This document shows, one piece after another, positions 1-12,415 of a stretch of 64,000 bases of DNA (position 1 is its first letter; each line of letters starts with the position of its first letter). The stretch comes from Rutidosis leptorrhynchoides (taxonomy: Eukaryota; Streptophyta; Magnoliopsida; Asterales; Asteraceae). The stretch spans positions 99,036,001 through 99,100,000 of the forward strand of contig NC_092333.1 of NCBI RefSeq assembly GCF_046630445.1, given 5' to 3'. Under the pieces are notes generated by a model. It was not told the DNA's origin. It did no database searches and saw only the letters and a program-made list of their open reading frames with translations. Made by a program: the position numbers and the translations under genes.

Positions 1-553
1 TTAAGATGATTATACAAAGGGTACAAATTATATATACGTTAAAGTTTAGTTACCAGGGTGCTCAATTTCGTAGAATATTTTGATAAACGTTTCTGGATGA
101 AACAACTGAAATCTTGTGATCCATCTTTATATACAGATTATGTGAAACATACAAACTATGAACTCACAAACCTTTGTGTTGACACTTGTTAGCATGTTTA
201 TTCTCAGGTTCCCTAGAAGTCTTCCGCTGTTTGCTTATATGATAGACAAGCTATGTGCATGGAGTCTTATATGGCATATTTTTCAAGAAAACGTTGCATT
301 CACCAATTCATCATCATGTACCTTATTTTGACTGCATTGTCAACGGAAGTACTATTGTAAACTATTATATACGATGATTGTCTATATGTAGAAATCATCA
401 GATGTCGAAAACCTTTGATTTAAATATTCATTTATGGTGTGCCTTTTCAAAAGAATGCAATGTTTACAAAACGTATCATATAGAGTTCAAATATCTCGCA
501 ATGAAATCAATGAATGACGTGTTCGTCCACATGGATTTGGAGCGATCGTCACA
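1..553 (+). repeat. 3' end of a Ty3/gypsy LTR (left part outside window)
   Basis: The sequence matches, with scattered differences, the last ~550 bases of the LTR ending at 32925. Shared blocks are the acceptor-like TTTATTCTCAGGT near 200, the CTTCCGCTGTTTG block, CATGGAGTC near 258, GAAATCATCAGATGTCGAAAA near 390 and the run ending in TCGTCACA at 553. No tRNA-iMet PBS follows, so this is a 3' LTR or solo LTR, not a 5' LTR. Short ORFs here (such as 378-578) look like chance frames. Confidence 0.7.
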
Positions 554-2519
554 ATTAGTGTCTATGGCTCAAGTCTAACATGAATATGTGATTTATATGC
601 TCGATCTTATTGTTTTGAGTAACTAGCATGAACTTGATAAATGGGTGTGTTTGATCTTGAGATTTAGTTGCTTAAATGTTGTTAGATGTTAAAAGTGCAT
701 GTATTAAATGTGTTACTAGCATCACTAGCTTTAATTTGGTGTGTAGGTTGACTTAGAAAGACTCCATAAACATAATTGCTAAATTTATGATTTTGAGTTA
801 GGGTTTGATAGAAGTAAAATAGATTTTTGATGCATTGAATGCTTTGCAATGTTATTTGTAATGTTTAGTAGTATTGTATACATAATTACCTACGAAACGG
901 CGTATTATATGTGTGCATTTAATTCCCGAATCATCAATATGCATTTATGAACTTGAAGCATTTATGATGAACATTAAATGAGCATTCAACTTGGATTTGA
1001 TTATTGTAAATGATGTTTTTTTATTATGAAAGGTGTTTAGTTGTATTCCTCGTTAAATTACCTTTTCAACGATATAAGATATGTGTTTTGAATGTTTACG
1101 ATTCATTAGTTATGTTTGTTTGAAGTTTGGTTCGTGCACTTGTTAAAATTCAGAAACAGCATTTTTCCAGGTACAGGAGCGCCGCTTCTGCACTAAGAGC
1201 GCCGCTCCTGGTCAGTCTTTTGTGGAGTTTTTCTTCAGATGTCAGGAGCGCCACTTCTGGAAACAAGAGCGCCACTTCTGGGTCCTCAAGAGCACCGCTC
1301 CTGGTTTTGGTGCGCCGCTCCTGTGCAGAAAAAGTAGACTAACTTATTATGTGTTTTCACAAATTCAACCCCGCTTACTCGCAACTCCGATGAACATGAA
1401 ACTTGGCCAACACGTTTATATATGATTACTAATTGAAGAAAAATTGTCGGATACCCGACCCGACCCCGTTGACGTTGACTTTGACCAAGTCTGACTTTTA
1501 ATCAAACTTAACCAAATACTTATGCAATTGTTCTAACGTGCTTTTATACTTGTATCTTGCATGAAACTTGACAATTTGACTCACATGCTATATTAATCGA
1601 GTCGTAATGAGCCATAGGACTAATTGAACAACTTTGACCGACTGTGTTTACCGATATTGATACAACCTATTTGTTTAGGTCAAGACTAGCATTTGTTCAT
1701 GCACACGTTTACTTTTTGAAGTACATTTATATTCGTGCACTTAAGGTGAGATCATAGTCCCACTTTTACTCTTTTATACTTATACTTGGGATGAGAAAAC
1801 ATAAACGATTTATACTTTTATATATTGAACACAAGTACGAAAACAAACATTCCGCGTACGAGTTAGAATAAAAATCCTCAATTCAATTATCATTAGTTAC
1901 ACTTGTAGGGTGTAAGCGAGTAATTATGTTGTGTGGCCATACGGGTTTGACGAGCCCTCATTCGGACGGTTCGCTACCGTTAGCGAATGAAATATAATTT
2001 TATCGATATAGTGTATGTTCTAACACTATGGATTCAGAGGTAACATTCAGTTAAGCCTTGATAATTGGGTGCTCGTGATACAAACAACATCTTTGGAATG
2101 CAAACGATTTGGATAATCAACTTATACTAAATCTTGTGGTTCAAATACATACGTTTACTAATACACCTATGATTTCACCAACGTTTTTCATTGACAGTTT
2201 TCTATATGTTTTTCTCAGGTCCTTGAACGCTAAGTGATACATGCTTCCGCACACTATTTTGATACTTGCTTGGATGTCGAGTATACATGCATACATGGAG
2301 TGTCTTTTGACTTAACTTAAATTGTGTCGCATAGGTTTCAATTGTACTTAAAACGTTGTAACATGTTTAGTCATGGAACTACTTTGTAAACTTTGAAGCA
2401 TCCTTACTTTTGAAATGAATGCGACATATTTTGGTCAAACGTTATTTTAAAGACTTATGACCACGTGACGGGACCTAAGTAGACGGCGCCGTCAATGACG
2501 ATTTTGTCGGGTCGCTACA
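554..2519 (+). repeat. Second, different LTR remnant ending in ...GCTACA
   Basis: This AT-rich block has no credible gene. It contains the block shared by several LTRs of this window (GTCCCACTTTTA near 1757, GGGATGAGAA near 1789, a TTTTTCTCAGGT acceptor-like site near 2210) and ends in GGGTCGCTACA, the form expected of a Ty3/gypsy LTR 3' end. LINE-like sequence begins at the next base. The fragment at 1-553 appears to be inserted in this LTR, whose left end would lie outside the window. That order is inference because no duplication can be checked. Confidence 0.55.
1174..1324. repeat. Array of six short GC palindromes (core GAGCGCCGCTC)
   Basis: Six copies of a ~13-base unit related to GGAGCGCCGCTCC start near 1176, 1197, 1244, 1266, 1290 and 1311. 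The core is GAGCG, one central C, then CGCTC, a perfect inverted repeat in the best copies. Several copies carry C-to-T or G-to-A changes. Copies come in pairs about 21-22 bases apart. The open frames over this stretch (1127-1342, 1222-1425) are by-products of the array. The block lies inside an LTR remnant. Confidence 0.8.
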
Positions 2520-3590
2520 ATACTGATGAAGAAGACGATGAAGAAGTGCAGTATCCTCCAAATTATGACTGGAGTTCCGGAAAAGGTGTTGACCGGAAGA
2601 AGTCAGGCGAGAAGTTGAACAACCCAAAATCATCAGATAGTAAATCGAAAGGTTACGAACGCGTGGGCGTGGGAATTTCAAAATGTGTTGGGACCCAACG
2701 TATGTTTTCTGACAATAATGACGACTCTCCAGTTTCCAAGAAGTTGGGTGCACGTGCCAACAGTCCTCCGGGTATTATACATAAACCTAATTCTTGTAAC
2801 CCTGCGTCTCCTTTTGGGCTCAAGTCTTCTGTTGGGCCTATTGAAGCCATGTGCAACACCTTTAAATCCATTGACAAACCCAATGGTATGCCTAGTAATA
2901 ACGTGGGCTCACCTGCTGTTGGGCCCAATATTCTTGATGATTCTGATTCACCTCACCAAGCAATAACCTAACAATGTCAACCCTTTTCAACCCCACCCAA
3001 TCCACTGAATAGCCCAACTTTGATACCCAATCACCTCCATAACCCACCTACGCCTACCCAAAATAACCCCACCGATTCTCCTAATGTCCTGCACTTTTCC
3101 TATCCCACTACCAGTTACATAAACCCAAACCCTAACAACAACCTGCATAACTCTCCCAAAATTGCTTCACCCATTCTCGACACCTTCATCATCGAATAAA
3201 CCCAACACACTTCTTCACCTCAACTGGATCAAAACACCCATATTAACCTTGATGATTTGTGCTCCAATCCAAATATTGCTCTCAAGATTAATTGCACCTC
3301 TAATAAATCTGGAATTAAGATTGATGATCTCAACATGCCTAAATTTAAAAGAGTTGCAAGGGAATCATCTGTCCACCCAAAAATCAATCAGCATCCTCTT
3401 CTAAACTAAAAACTAATGAGCAAAAAAGAAATTGGACGGGTTCCTCAAATTTCCTACAATTCAAGAACTTGGCTAGAAACGCTCATAAGGGGAGTATATC
3501 ACATCTCAAAGTTAAACACTGCAAACCCCCAACAGTGATAAACCTCAGCAAGAAATATATATCTAAATCTAAATCCAGTTAATCCTCTAA
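2520..3590 (+). pseudogene. LINE ORF1 remnant (linker region)
   Basis: The frame is open from the left edge to 2971 and then continues in pieces in other frames to about 3590. The product is low-complexity and hydrophilic, rich in Ser, Pro, Asn and Lys, with an acidic start (EEDDEE). It resembles the spacer between the RNA-binding part of ORF1 and the endonuclease in plant L1 elements. No zinc knuckle or RRM is visible, so the N-terminus is presumably missing. The assignment rests mainly on position directly before an endonuclease of the same strand. Confidence 0.5.
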
Positions 3591-3689
3591 AGAAAATGGC
3601 ACATCCGACAGCGAAAGTATTAAGGAGATTGAAGGGTAAATTGGCGTTTGATGGAAGGTTAGACAATAATTTTCTGACATCAAGTCGGT

Positions 3690-6600
3690 TCTATCTTTTT
3701 GTAATGATTATTTTGTCATTAAATGTACAGGGTGTGGGGCAAGAAGGTAAACTTAAATGGTTAAGGGACTTGTGTCGAAAGGAAAAACTGGTGGTATGTA
3801 CTCTGCAAGAAACTAAATGTGGTCCTATTGAAGAATCATGGGTCGAAAGTTTTTGGGGGTCTGAGGATTTCAAATTTATCCAAAAGAACGCTCAAGTTTC
3901 TCGGGAGGAATTATTACAGTTTGGGACTCCACAGCCTTCATGTAAATGAAGCAATAGAGGGAACATTTTATCTTTCAATCAAAGGTTTTTTGAAAGGAAT
4001 TGATACCGATATTGCAGTTGTTACAGTGTATGGACCCCATTCGACAGCTAAAAAGAAAAGGTTCTGGGAAAGTCTTGAAAATATTTTAAGGTATCGGGAT
4101 ATGCCGTGGATTATTTGTAGTGATTTTAATGAAGTAAGAAACCGTGTGGGGCGTCTCAATACTAACTTCAACAAGAATTGGGCAGACATGTTTAATGATT
4201 TCATAAACAACAACCAACTTTTGGAAATCCCGCTTGGAGGTAAGAAGTTCATACGCGTATGCGACAATGGTGTTAAATTTAGCAAGTTGGACAAGTTTTT
4301 GGTGAGTGATCAGTGCTGCCAATTATGGCCCAATCTATGGCCATTACCCTCGAAAAACATCTTTCTAATCACTGTCCAATTGTTCTTAGTAATGGTTGCG
4401 TGGATTTTGGGCCCAAGCCCATACGTATTTTTAATGAATGGCTTCTCTTGGATGGGGCATAAGACATCATTATTAATGCGTGGAATACACGTGTATCTGG
4501 TACTCGACCTGACTGCATGTTGAGGAATAAACTAAAAGAATGTCAAACTTGAGCTCAAAAAACGTAGTTCGACATTAGACAACCTGGACAAACAAATACT
4601 CAACCACTCGAAGGCTGCATCAGAGTGGGAATTGGTTTACAAAACTAGAGCTTTATCAGATCAAGAAATACTATTATGGATCGAGGAGAAAAAGCAGTGG
4701 ATAGCGAAAGAAAAAATAAATACTAATATGTGGAAGCAAAAATCACGAATTAAATGGACTCTCGAAGGTGATGAAAATTCCAAATTCTTTCACAATTATG
4801 TCAAAAGAAGGGGACACAAAAATTTCATCAGGGATATCAGTATTGATGGAGCATGGTCAGAAGATCCGCAAACGATCAAAGATGAGGTTTATCGATTCTA
4901 TTCCAATATTTTCAAGAGCAGCCACTTGCATGAAGAATGTTATATGGATTTGGATATTGGAAGGATAACAGCCGAAGACAACACGATTCTTGAAAGTAAA
5001 TTCAGTGAGCAAGAAATTTGGGATGCGATAAAGAGTTGTGGTAGCTAAAGGCCCCGGGCCCGAATGGAATCAACATGAAATTTTACAAAAAGTACTGGTG
5101 GCTAATTAAAGATGACATTGTAAGGATGTTCGATGGTTTTGGAGCCACATAGAAATTTCCTGAGGTTGTAATGCCTCGTTTATTACGTTGGTCCCCAAAA
5201 CAATAACCCTATTAGTTTGAGCGAGTATAGACATATTAGTCTCATTAGCAGTCTATATAAGGTGGTATCCAAAGTACTCTCCAAAAGATTATCAACCATT
5301 ATTTATAAAGTGATTGGAGTTGAATAGAGTGCGTTTATGAAGGATATATTTATCTTAGACAGGGTCCTTATTGCAAACGAAATTATTGATGAGCTAAAGA
5401 GAGAAAAGAGGAGGGGCTTCTTGTTTAAGGTGGATTTTAAGAAAGCCTTCGATTGCCTCAAATGAGATTTTATTGTGGAAACAATGAAAAGTATGGGATT
5501 TGGTAAGAAGTGGATTAGGTGGATTATGGCATGCTTATCATCGGCATCCATCTCGGTACTTGTAAATGGATCTCCCACGCGTGAATTTAAACTGGAAACA
5601 GGGGTAAGACACGGTGACCCTATCTCACCTTTTCTATTCATCTTAGCAGCCGAATGACTCAATATCCTCACTAAAAAGCCACAGAGAATGGAATATTGAA
5701 AGGGATCGATGTTTGGCGTGATAAAGTTAGAGTCTCTCATGTACAATATGTGGATGATATGATTTTCTTCAAAGAGTGGAATAGAGGTAACTTGGAAAAT
5801 GTAATGAAGCTTCTAAGTTTTGAAGAGTTGTCGGGGCTTAAAGTAAATTTTGGAAAGAGTAAACTCTTCGGTATTGGTGTTTCAAAAGAGGAACTAGATT
5901 CGATGGCAAATCGTTTTCACTGCTCATCTGGTTCTTTACTGATGACTTATCTTGGAATCCCTTTGGGTATTAAATGAATAAAGCTAGTTCATGGAAACCG
6001 TTAATTGAAAAATTCAAAAAGAGACTAACGGAGTGTAAAGAAAAATCTATTTCGTTTGGTGGCCGATTGACCCTTGTGAAATCGGTGCTTAGTAGTTTGC
6101 CATTATATTTCTTTTCCCTGTTCCGAGCTCCCTCAAGTGTGATCAAGCTACTCGAATTCTTAAGGTGCAATTTCTTTTTGGGCGGGACGGGTACGGGGAG
6201 AAAACTTTCATGGGTCAAATGGGATAGGGTTCTTTTACCCCATGGGTCGGGGGGGGGGGGGGGGGGGGGTTAAATATTGGTTCTCTTGTTTCAAAAAATT
6301 TGGCACTATTAGGCAAGTGGTGGTGGCGGTTCAAAACAAATCATAATTCCTTTTGGGCCAAAATTATCACTAGTATTTAGGGTCGGGAGGGGGGTTGGTT
6401 AATACTAACAATTTTCGATTTCCTTGTGAAGGCTCAACATGGGCCAACATCATCAAAGCATGTTCCAAGATCGAGTCACTGAATATTTCTTTCACCAATT
6501 CTTTCGTAACGGAAGTAGGGAATGGTAGCTCTATAAAGTTTTGGTCGGACGTGTGGATTGGTAACACTCCACTTAAGGATACATTTAAAAGTATATTCGC

Positions 6601-7340
6601 GCTAGAAAGATATAAAGAGGCGTCAGTTGAAGATAGAGTTCATCAGGATGGGGTCTAGCTTTCGTTAAATTGGCAGTGGGTTAGAGAGCCAAGAGGTAGA
6701 TCACTAGGTGACATCGAAGATTTATCCAGGTTGATACATGCATTTAGGTTCCAACCGAATGAACATGATAAGTGGCGATGGTGTCTTGGTACCGATGGGA
6801 CTTTCACCACTAAACAGCTCGCGATAATTATCGATGAAAAGAGGCTGCTCCCTGGGAATGCAATCATTGAAACTGTCCGCAATAAATTTGTACCTTAAAA
6901 AGTCGGGATTTTCGCATGGAGAGCTAAACTAAAGGGATTACCGGTGCGGGCAGAACTTGATAAATGAGGTATCGATTTAGCTTATACTCTCTGTCTACTA
7001 TGTGAGGAAGAAATAGAAAAGGTCGACCATTTGATCTCCAATTGTTCAAAAGTGATTGATTTTTGGAAAAGTTTCCTAAGGTGGTGGAATATCCCGGAGG
7101 GTAATTTACACTCGATGGACCCTTTCAAAGATGATTCTGTTTTCTCCTCATTCGCGAAGTTAGGGATTTCTACTTGGGAAGCCGTTAAATGGACATGCTG
7201 CTACACGTTATTGAGGTCGAGAAATAATAAAATCTTCAAAAATAAAGATTGGAGCACTCCAAAGATCTTAGCCAAGGTGCAATCCATGTGATTTAGGTGC
7301 ATATCAAAGCGTAATAAAAAAAATTCAATGGAATGGCATC
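3690..7340 (+). pseudogene. LINE ORF2 pseudogene: endonuclease-reverse transcriptase
   Basis: The intact form would nick target DNA and copy the element RNA at the nick. Visible parts in order: endonuclease start (LSLNVQG, then LQETK near 3805), a central segment with YGPHS near 4030 and LEIPLGG near 4220, RT motifs near 5420-5470 (FKVDFKKAFDCL), RHGDPISPFLF near 5610, the YVDD catalytic box at 5747-5758, YLGIPLG near 5950, and a CX2CX8HX4C finger at about 6990-7047. Breaks: frame changes near 3920, 4540 and 5690, and a TGA at 5463-5465 where Trp is expected. A 21-base G run at 6249-6269 adds a poly-Gly stretch and another shift. It cannot encode a working enzyme. Confidence 0.85.
6249..6269 (+). 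repeat. Homopolymer of 21 G
   Basis: An uninterrupted run of 21 guanines lies inside the LINE ORF2 remnant, where the reading frame would normally have only a few Gly codons. It is either slippage expansion of a short natural G run or a sequencing/assembly artefact. It is long enough to form a G-quadruplex. Confidence 0.95.
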
Positions 7341-7400
7341 AATGGATACTAAATCCGGGTAAATATGTTTAATTAATTTGGTGGGTTCATATGATGGTGA

Positions 7401-7864
7401 GAAAATATTGCATGAATGACCGTCAATATTTCCTGGAGACGAAATGAGGAGAACATGTTTTGATGTAACATTGATGTGTCAGTCTATCTAGATGATGAAG
7501 AATGTCAAGGTTGGAGTGGTCTGATTATACATTGCATTACAAAAATATTGCTCCACTAGAGTTATTATATGTGGTGTATAAACTAATCATTCCGTAATAA
7601 TCTATCTATATGAATATTTGATACGGAGTACTTATTTATTTTTAATTACTATATAATTTGTTGAGTCATTTTTACGGATTTCAATAATATTATTATTATA
7701 GTTATAACTCATACGTGGTGTATAAACTACTTCAAAAAATTAACTGATTAACAATAATAAAAAGTATCAAACCAAAGGGTTGAAATAATATTCATATTAA
7801 GTAAATCTAAATAAAACATTAGATTAATAGAGAATTAAATATTACATTACTAATAGAAATATCA
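7401..7864. other. AT-rich spacer, no gene seen
   Basis: Low-complexity AT-rich sequence between the LINE 3' end and the minus-strand ORF ending at 7865. It probably holds the LINE 3' UTR plus 3' flanking DNA of that ORF. No credible coding frame, tRNA or terminal repeat was recognised. Confidence 0.5.
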
Positions 7865-8304
7865 TTACAAAATACGATTACATAAATTAAAAATACAATT
7901 ACATAAATTAAAACTACGATTACAAAAATTAAAATCACGAGCAAATAAATATAAATTCCTAAAGTAAGGTATTTTCCTAATTGTGTCATCACTCACATAT
8001 CCTACCTCACTACTCTCATAAGGAAGGCCGAACCATATATTCTTAGAATACACATGAATTCGTGCCGAGCGTATTATTGCATTTTTGAGTATTTTAGCCC
8101 ATTTATCATCGCTCTTAAGAAACACAAATACCTTCGAGTCTTCATCTTAATACGCAAACTCGGATGCCTCGCAATCAACGTTACATCTTAAATAATTGAA
8201 CAAAGTAAATAAATTAAAGCCGATAACAACAATATTTTCCAACGTATGTTTCGAACCACTGTACTGCACATTCATATCATCGGTAAAAAATCTAACGGAA
8301 TGAA
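7865..8304 (-). pseudogene. 3' part of a split ORF, tentatively PB1-like/Mutator-type N-terminal domain
   Basis: The minus strand reads one continuous frame from 8299 to 7865 with a single TAA at about codon 62 of the joined ORF. Its first 11 codons, including the ATG, lie across the Athila insertion at 24853-24885 in the same frame. The joined product is about 150 residues. It has the layout of the small PB1-like domain preceding plant MULE transposases: an N-terminal VTFYVH strand, a middle LFTLFNYL helix, and a later FVFLKSDDKWAKILKNAI segment followed by RIHVY. The C-terminus degenerates into three repeats of FNLCN, probably read-through of an AT-rich 3' region. The family call is from pattern only; no transposase is present. 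Confidence 0.4.
8300..8304 (+). repeat. Left target-site duplication ATGAA (Athila)
   Basis: ATGAA directly precedes the LTR start TGATG at 8305 and recurs directly after the other LTR end at 24853-24857. A 5-bp duplication is the Ty3/gypsy signature and fixes both ends of the element. Confidence 0.92.
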
Positions 8305-10293
8305 TGATGTTATGCGAGGTGTATATAAAATAGCTTAAATTTTACTAGGAAATACTATTAAATACGATACAATTTTACACAAGATATTTATTTATTTATT
8401 GAATGGATATACTTAAACCTTGATACAACACTTATAGGCAGTGTACCTAATCGTACAGTAGTGTAGTTTTTAGTAAGTCCGGTTCATTCCACAGGGAAAA
8501 AAATCTTTAAACAAAGCTTAACGCTATATTAGTTTTATTTTATAAAAATACAAATATATATATATATATATATAAGTAATATTATTATTATAAAGGGGGT
8601 TTTACCGTTTAATGACCGGTTTGCCGATTTTAAAAACTTTAGTCGCAGTTAAAACCTGATATAAAATAATAAAAATAAATATAACTTAATTTAAAGCGTA
8701 AAGTAAATAACAATAATGAAATTGCGATAAATAAAAGTGCGATAAAATAAAATTGCGATAATTAAAAAGTACGATAATTAAAAGTGCAATTAAATACAAT
8801 AACAATAAATAAAAGTGCGATAATTAGAAGTGCAATTAAATATAAAATAAAGGAAATTAAATATGAAATAAAATAATTATGCTTATTTAAACTTCCGTAA
8901 TCATGATGTTTGACGTGTTGATTTTAGTTTTATGCTCATGGGTTAATTGTCCTTTATCCTGGATTATTTAATATGTCCGTCTGGTTTTTGTCCATAACAG
9001 TCCATCAGTCATAAATATAAAGTGCGAGTATCCTCGTCAAATTATCCTTATACCCGAAGTTAAATATTCCAACTAATTGGGGACTTAAACTGTAACAAGA
9101 TTTTAATTATTACACCAGGTTATTGACTGCGTGTAACCCAAGGTTTTAATACTTTGTTAACAATTATGCCAAGTGTCCTTGTACATAATTTCACCCCTGT
9201 TTTAATAATTCTAGTGACTATTAATCCATTCCCGTGTCCGGTTAAATGAACGATTATTCGTACATATAAATACCCCGCCCATCGTGTCCGATCGAGTGTA
9301 TATGGTTATTTATAGGGACGTCCAATTGTAAATCTTTATATTAAAATTAACAAATTATCATTTAGTTAAACAAATATAAATCCCATTAATAGCCCATAGT
9401 CTAATTTCCACAAGTGTCGTTCTTTTGTCCAAACCCCAATTATGTTACAAAGCCCAATTACCCAATTTTAATATTTTTAGCCCAACATCATGATTACTTC
9501 GGATTAAATAAGCATAATAATAACTTAGCTACGAGACATTAATGTAAAAAGGTTGAACATAACTTACAATGATTAAAAATAGCGTAGCGTTACACGGACA
9601 GAATTTCGACTTACACCCTTACAACATTCACTAACATACCCTTATTATTAGGAATTAAAATTAAAATTAAAATTAAAATATAAATATATATATTACGTAT
9701 ATATTGAGAGAGAGATAGATTGATGATATTACGTTCACCAAACTGCGAATTTATAGGCATGTGAACTGAAAAAGGAGCTCATGCGATCGCATGAGCTTTG
9801 CTCTTCAAGGCCATACGATCGCATGGCCAGCTGGGGAGGCTCACATTTGGTTGTTTTCTTCTGCCGACGGTTTTATAATATAATATAATATATATATTAA
9901 TTTTAAGAATTAACTATATATTATATTATATTCATGTGCATAGTTGACTTGTAATTTTTAGTCCGTTGCGTCGAGCGTTGAGAGTTGACTCTGGTCCCGG
10001 TTCCGAATTTTCGAACGTCCTTGCGTACAATTTAATATCTTGTACTTTGCGTTTTGAATCTTGTACTCTTGTAATTTCGAGACGTTTCTTATCAATAATT
10101 GGAACCTCTTTGATTGTATTTTGTTCTTTTGAGCTTTTTGGTCATTTGCGTCTTTAATTCGTCGAATCTGTCTTTTGTCTTCACCTTTTATTATTTAAAC
10201 GAATATCACTTGTAAATAGAACAATTGCAACTAAAAGCTTGTCTTTCTTGAGGGATAATGCTATGAAATATATGTTCATTTTTAGCATTATCA
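8305..10293 (-). repeat. 3' LTR of Athila element
   Basis: 1989 bases. On the element's sense (minus) strand it starts TGATAATGC at 10293 and ends ATAACATCA at 8305. It contains an AT microsatellite near 8555-8573, the palindrome pair at 9776-9828 and GAGAGAGATAGA near 9707. It differs from the other LTR by scattered transitions and by the length of the AT tract. The ORF at 9966-10157 is within the LTR and also present in the other copy; it is not considered a gene. Confidence 0.93.
9776..9828. repeat. Palindrome pair in Athila 3' LTR
   Basis: Two palindromes share the core ATGCGATCGCAT. One is a perfect 22-bp palindrome at 9776-9797 with AGCTC/GAGCT arms. The other, at 9809-9828 with GGCC arms, has one mismatch here and is perfect in the other LTR. 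Each can form a hairpin on either strand; the core contains GCGATCGC. Confidence 0.9.
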
Positions 10294-10309
10294 AATATTC
10301 TCACACTTG
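10294..10309 (-). other. Polypurine-tract candidate of Athila
   Basis: On the minus strand the bases directly before the 3' LTR read CAAGTGTGAGAATATT. This is the position of the plus-strand primer and is purine-rich, though short and interrupted. The call is by position. Confidence 0.5.
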
Positions 10310-12415
10310 AGCGTTGCTTGTCCTCAAGCAATATAGTCTTGAAATACTAGAATCACTTCTTTATTCTTCACACTTTGTACATCAGTGATTTCAATACGGC
10401 GGTATAAACAATGGTAGTAACGATGTGGTTTACAGTCCCACATGACTATAAAATTTAGATCCATTAAGGAAATTGGATCTTTATGAAAATATTTGATCTT
10501 TTTGAAAATTAAATCTAGCTTTTACCCTAGATAAGTTTTCCGGAATAACCCTTCACCGGTGTTTGCAAAATATTTTTGTGGGTTTGGTGGGTTTCAGATT
10601 TGAAATTTTAGCTCAAAACTTGCGGTTTTGTGTCACCCACTTGCTAACCTTGTATTGGGAAAGCAACACGTCCAGTTTACTTGTTCCAAATATTACCTTT
10701 CGGTAAACTACCGTCCGGTTGTAAAGGAAAGCGTTGAACAAGCAACTGTTAAGGCAATGTCCCCTGACATGCTTTTAATTATGGTATATAACGTGTCGGA
10801 CGTAATTACTATCCTTTGTAGGAGCAATAGTAAAGCTCACCCTTATAATTTTTTCCGGTCTGGCACAAGGTCCTATCTTTGACCATGCTATGCAACCACC
10901 GTTCTTACAGTTGACACCCGATTTGGTTCAGGTGACCTAATGAATTCCAGGTGAATTCCTAGGATTTTACGTTCAATGGTAATGAACGCATTGAAAATGG
11001 GTTTTCAGAAAACAAATCAGTTTATAATTTGATCAAAATATTTTCTCGTTCAAGCTCGAGTTTAGATATCATTGAATTCCATGAGTTTGTAATTCTCAAT
11101 CTTTAAGGTCAATCTCTAGGATTGAGTAATATCAGTCTTAAAAGCTGATTTTTGATCTTTAAAGGAGATTATCCTTTCTGGGGATCTGATTTATTAGTCT
11201 TATCAATCTAATTTGCACGGTGCCCCCCCATTGTACGAGATAAATCCTTCTCATGGTTAGGATAAATCTGACCACTTGGCGACCCTGTTTTATGCTGAGG
11301 TCCGTGGATTTCCTGCTGATTTTAGAGATGACTTTTCTAGATTTTTCATCGACCTACAGTTGGTCTGGACGACAACTTCATGACCTAAATCAAGAAGCGC
11401 GTTTCTTTTTCGGAAGACTTTACTTTCTTTTAACGATGGAATTGATTCATCGTGTAGATCCATCTTTCTTTCAAATATATTACAGTAAATCGGGTAAAAC
11501 TGTTTAGTTTAGTCCAAAGCAAAAGTATCTTTAATTATTTGTTACAGAAATATGTGACATATGTTTAAAATAACTTGGTAAATTTTTCCACACTTGGCTT
11601 TTATTTTCCTTTTTATTGTCCTCTATTCCATTTTAAATGAATTTTAACATTTTGGTTTGTTTCTCAATTTATGTCCTTTCCGAGGTAACAATAATTTCGG
11701 TGTTAATACCTAATTTTATCGTTCATAAATATGTATAAACATGATTTTGAATTCATTTAATTGAAAATTTTGAAAAATTTTACTAGAATTGGGTAGTCAG
11801 TATATAAGACTAGGGCTGTTCTTTATTATCAGAGAGCACTAGATTCTAATACAACTACTGCTTTACTAGTATTTCTAATGGTAACCAAGTGTATAAAGTA
11901 AAAATTTTAAAATCCGAAAGAATTTAACCCCTTCCCACACTTAAGATCTTGCAATGCCCTCATTTGCAAGAAATCAGTAACAATTTAAATTATTGAGGGT
12001 GATTAGCGTGGAAATGATTAAATTTTACCAAAGTTTCCAAACATATTGGCGTTTCTTTTGCTGAATGATAAATGGTGCATATCATTTGTTCATTCTGTCT
12101 GTTGTTACATCACATTTATTTTTCATCTTGCCGTCAAAACTAGCTTTTGCTGAACTTAATGCCAGTCTTTGAAAATGCGCTGTTTTACCCTATTTTGTAC
12201 AATCGATAATATACATACAATACAAATATAACATGCATGGCAATTTGAAATGGGACTTAATATCCCACTTTCAAATCCTAAATGTGAAATATTAGTACAC
12301 AATAATAATAGAAATGATAAAAATTACACAAATATATCCAATAACATAAGTTTAAACATGAAAAGGTCAAAAGATAAAAACATAACAATCATAAAAATAA
12401 CCAAATGGAACTAAA
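10310..12415 (-). other. Athila 3' untranslated internal region
   Basis: About 2.1 kb between the env-position ORF and the 3' LTR. The small ORFs here (10628-10882, 11253-11507) are on the opposite strand to the element and have no recognisable domain. No gene is called. The length is normal for the lineage. Confidence 0.6.

Larger units (their letters stand above)
2520..7400 (+). mobile_element. Degenerate L1-type LINE (non-LTR retrotransposon)
   Basis: A 5'-truncated non-LTR element on the plus strand: a hydrophilic ORF1-type remnant, then ORF2 with AP-like endonuclease, RT and a C-terminal Cys/His finger. It carries many frameshifts and stops. The left edge abuts an LTR end at 2519, so that LTR probably inserted into the LINE. 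The right edge is uncertain: recognisable coding similarity ends near 7290-7340, and no clear poly-A tail or target duplication was seen. Confidence 0.85.

Noticed and set aside
1127..1425. Overlapping ORFs of 71 and 67 codons
   Set aside because: They cover the GAGCGCCGCTC array inside an LTR remnant, with no domain and two frames open for the same reason.
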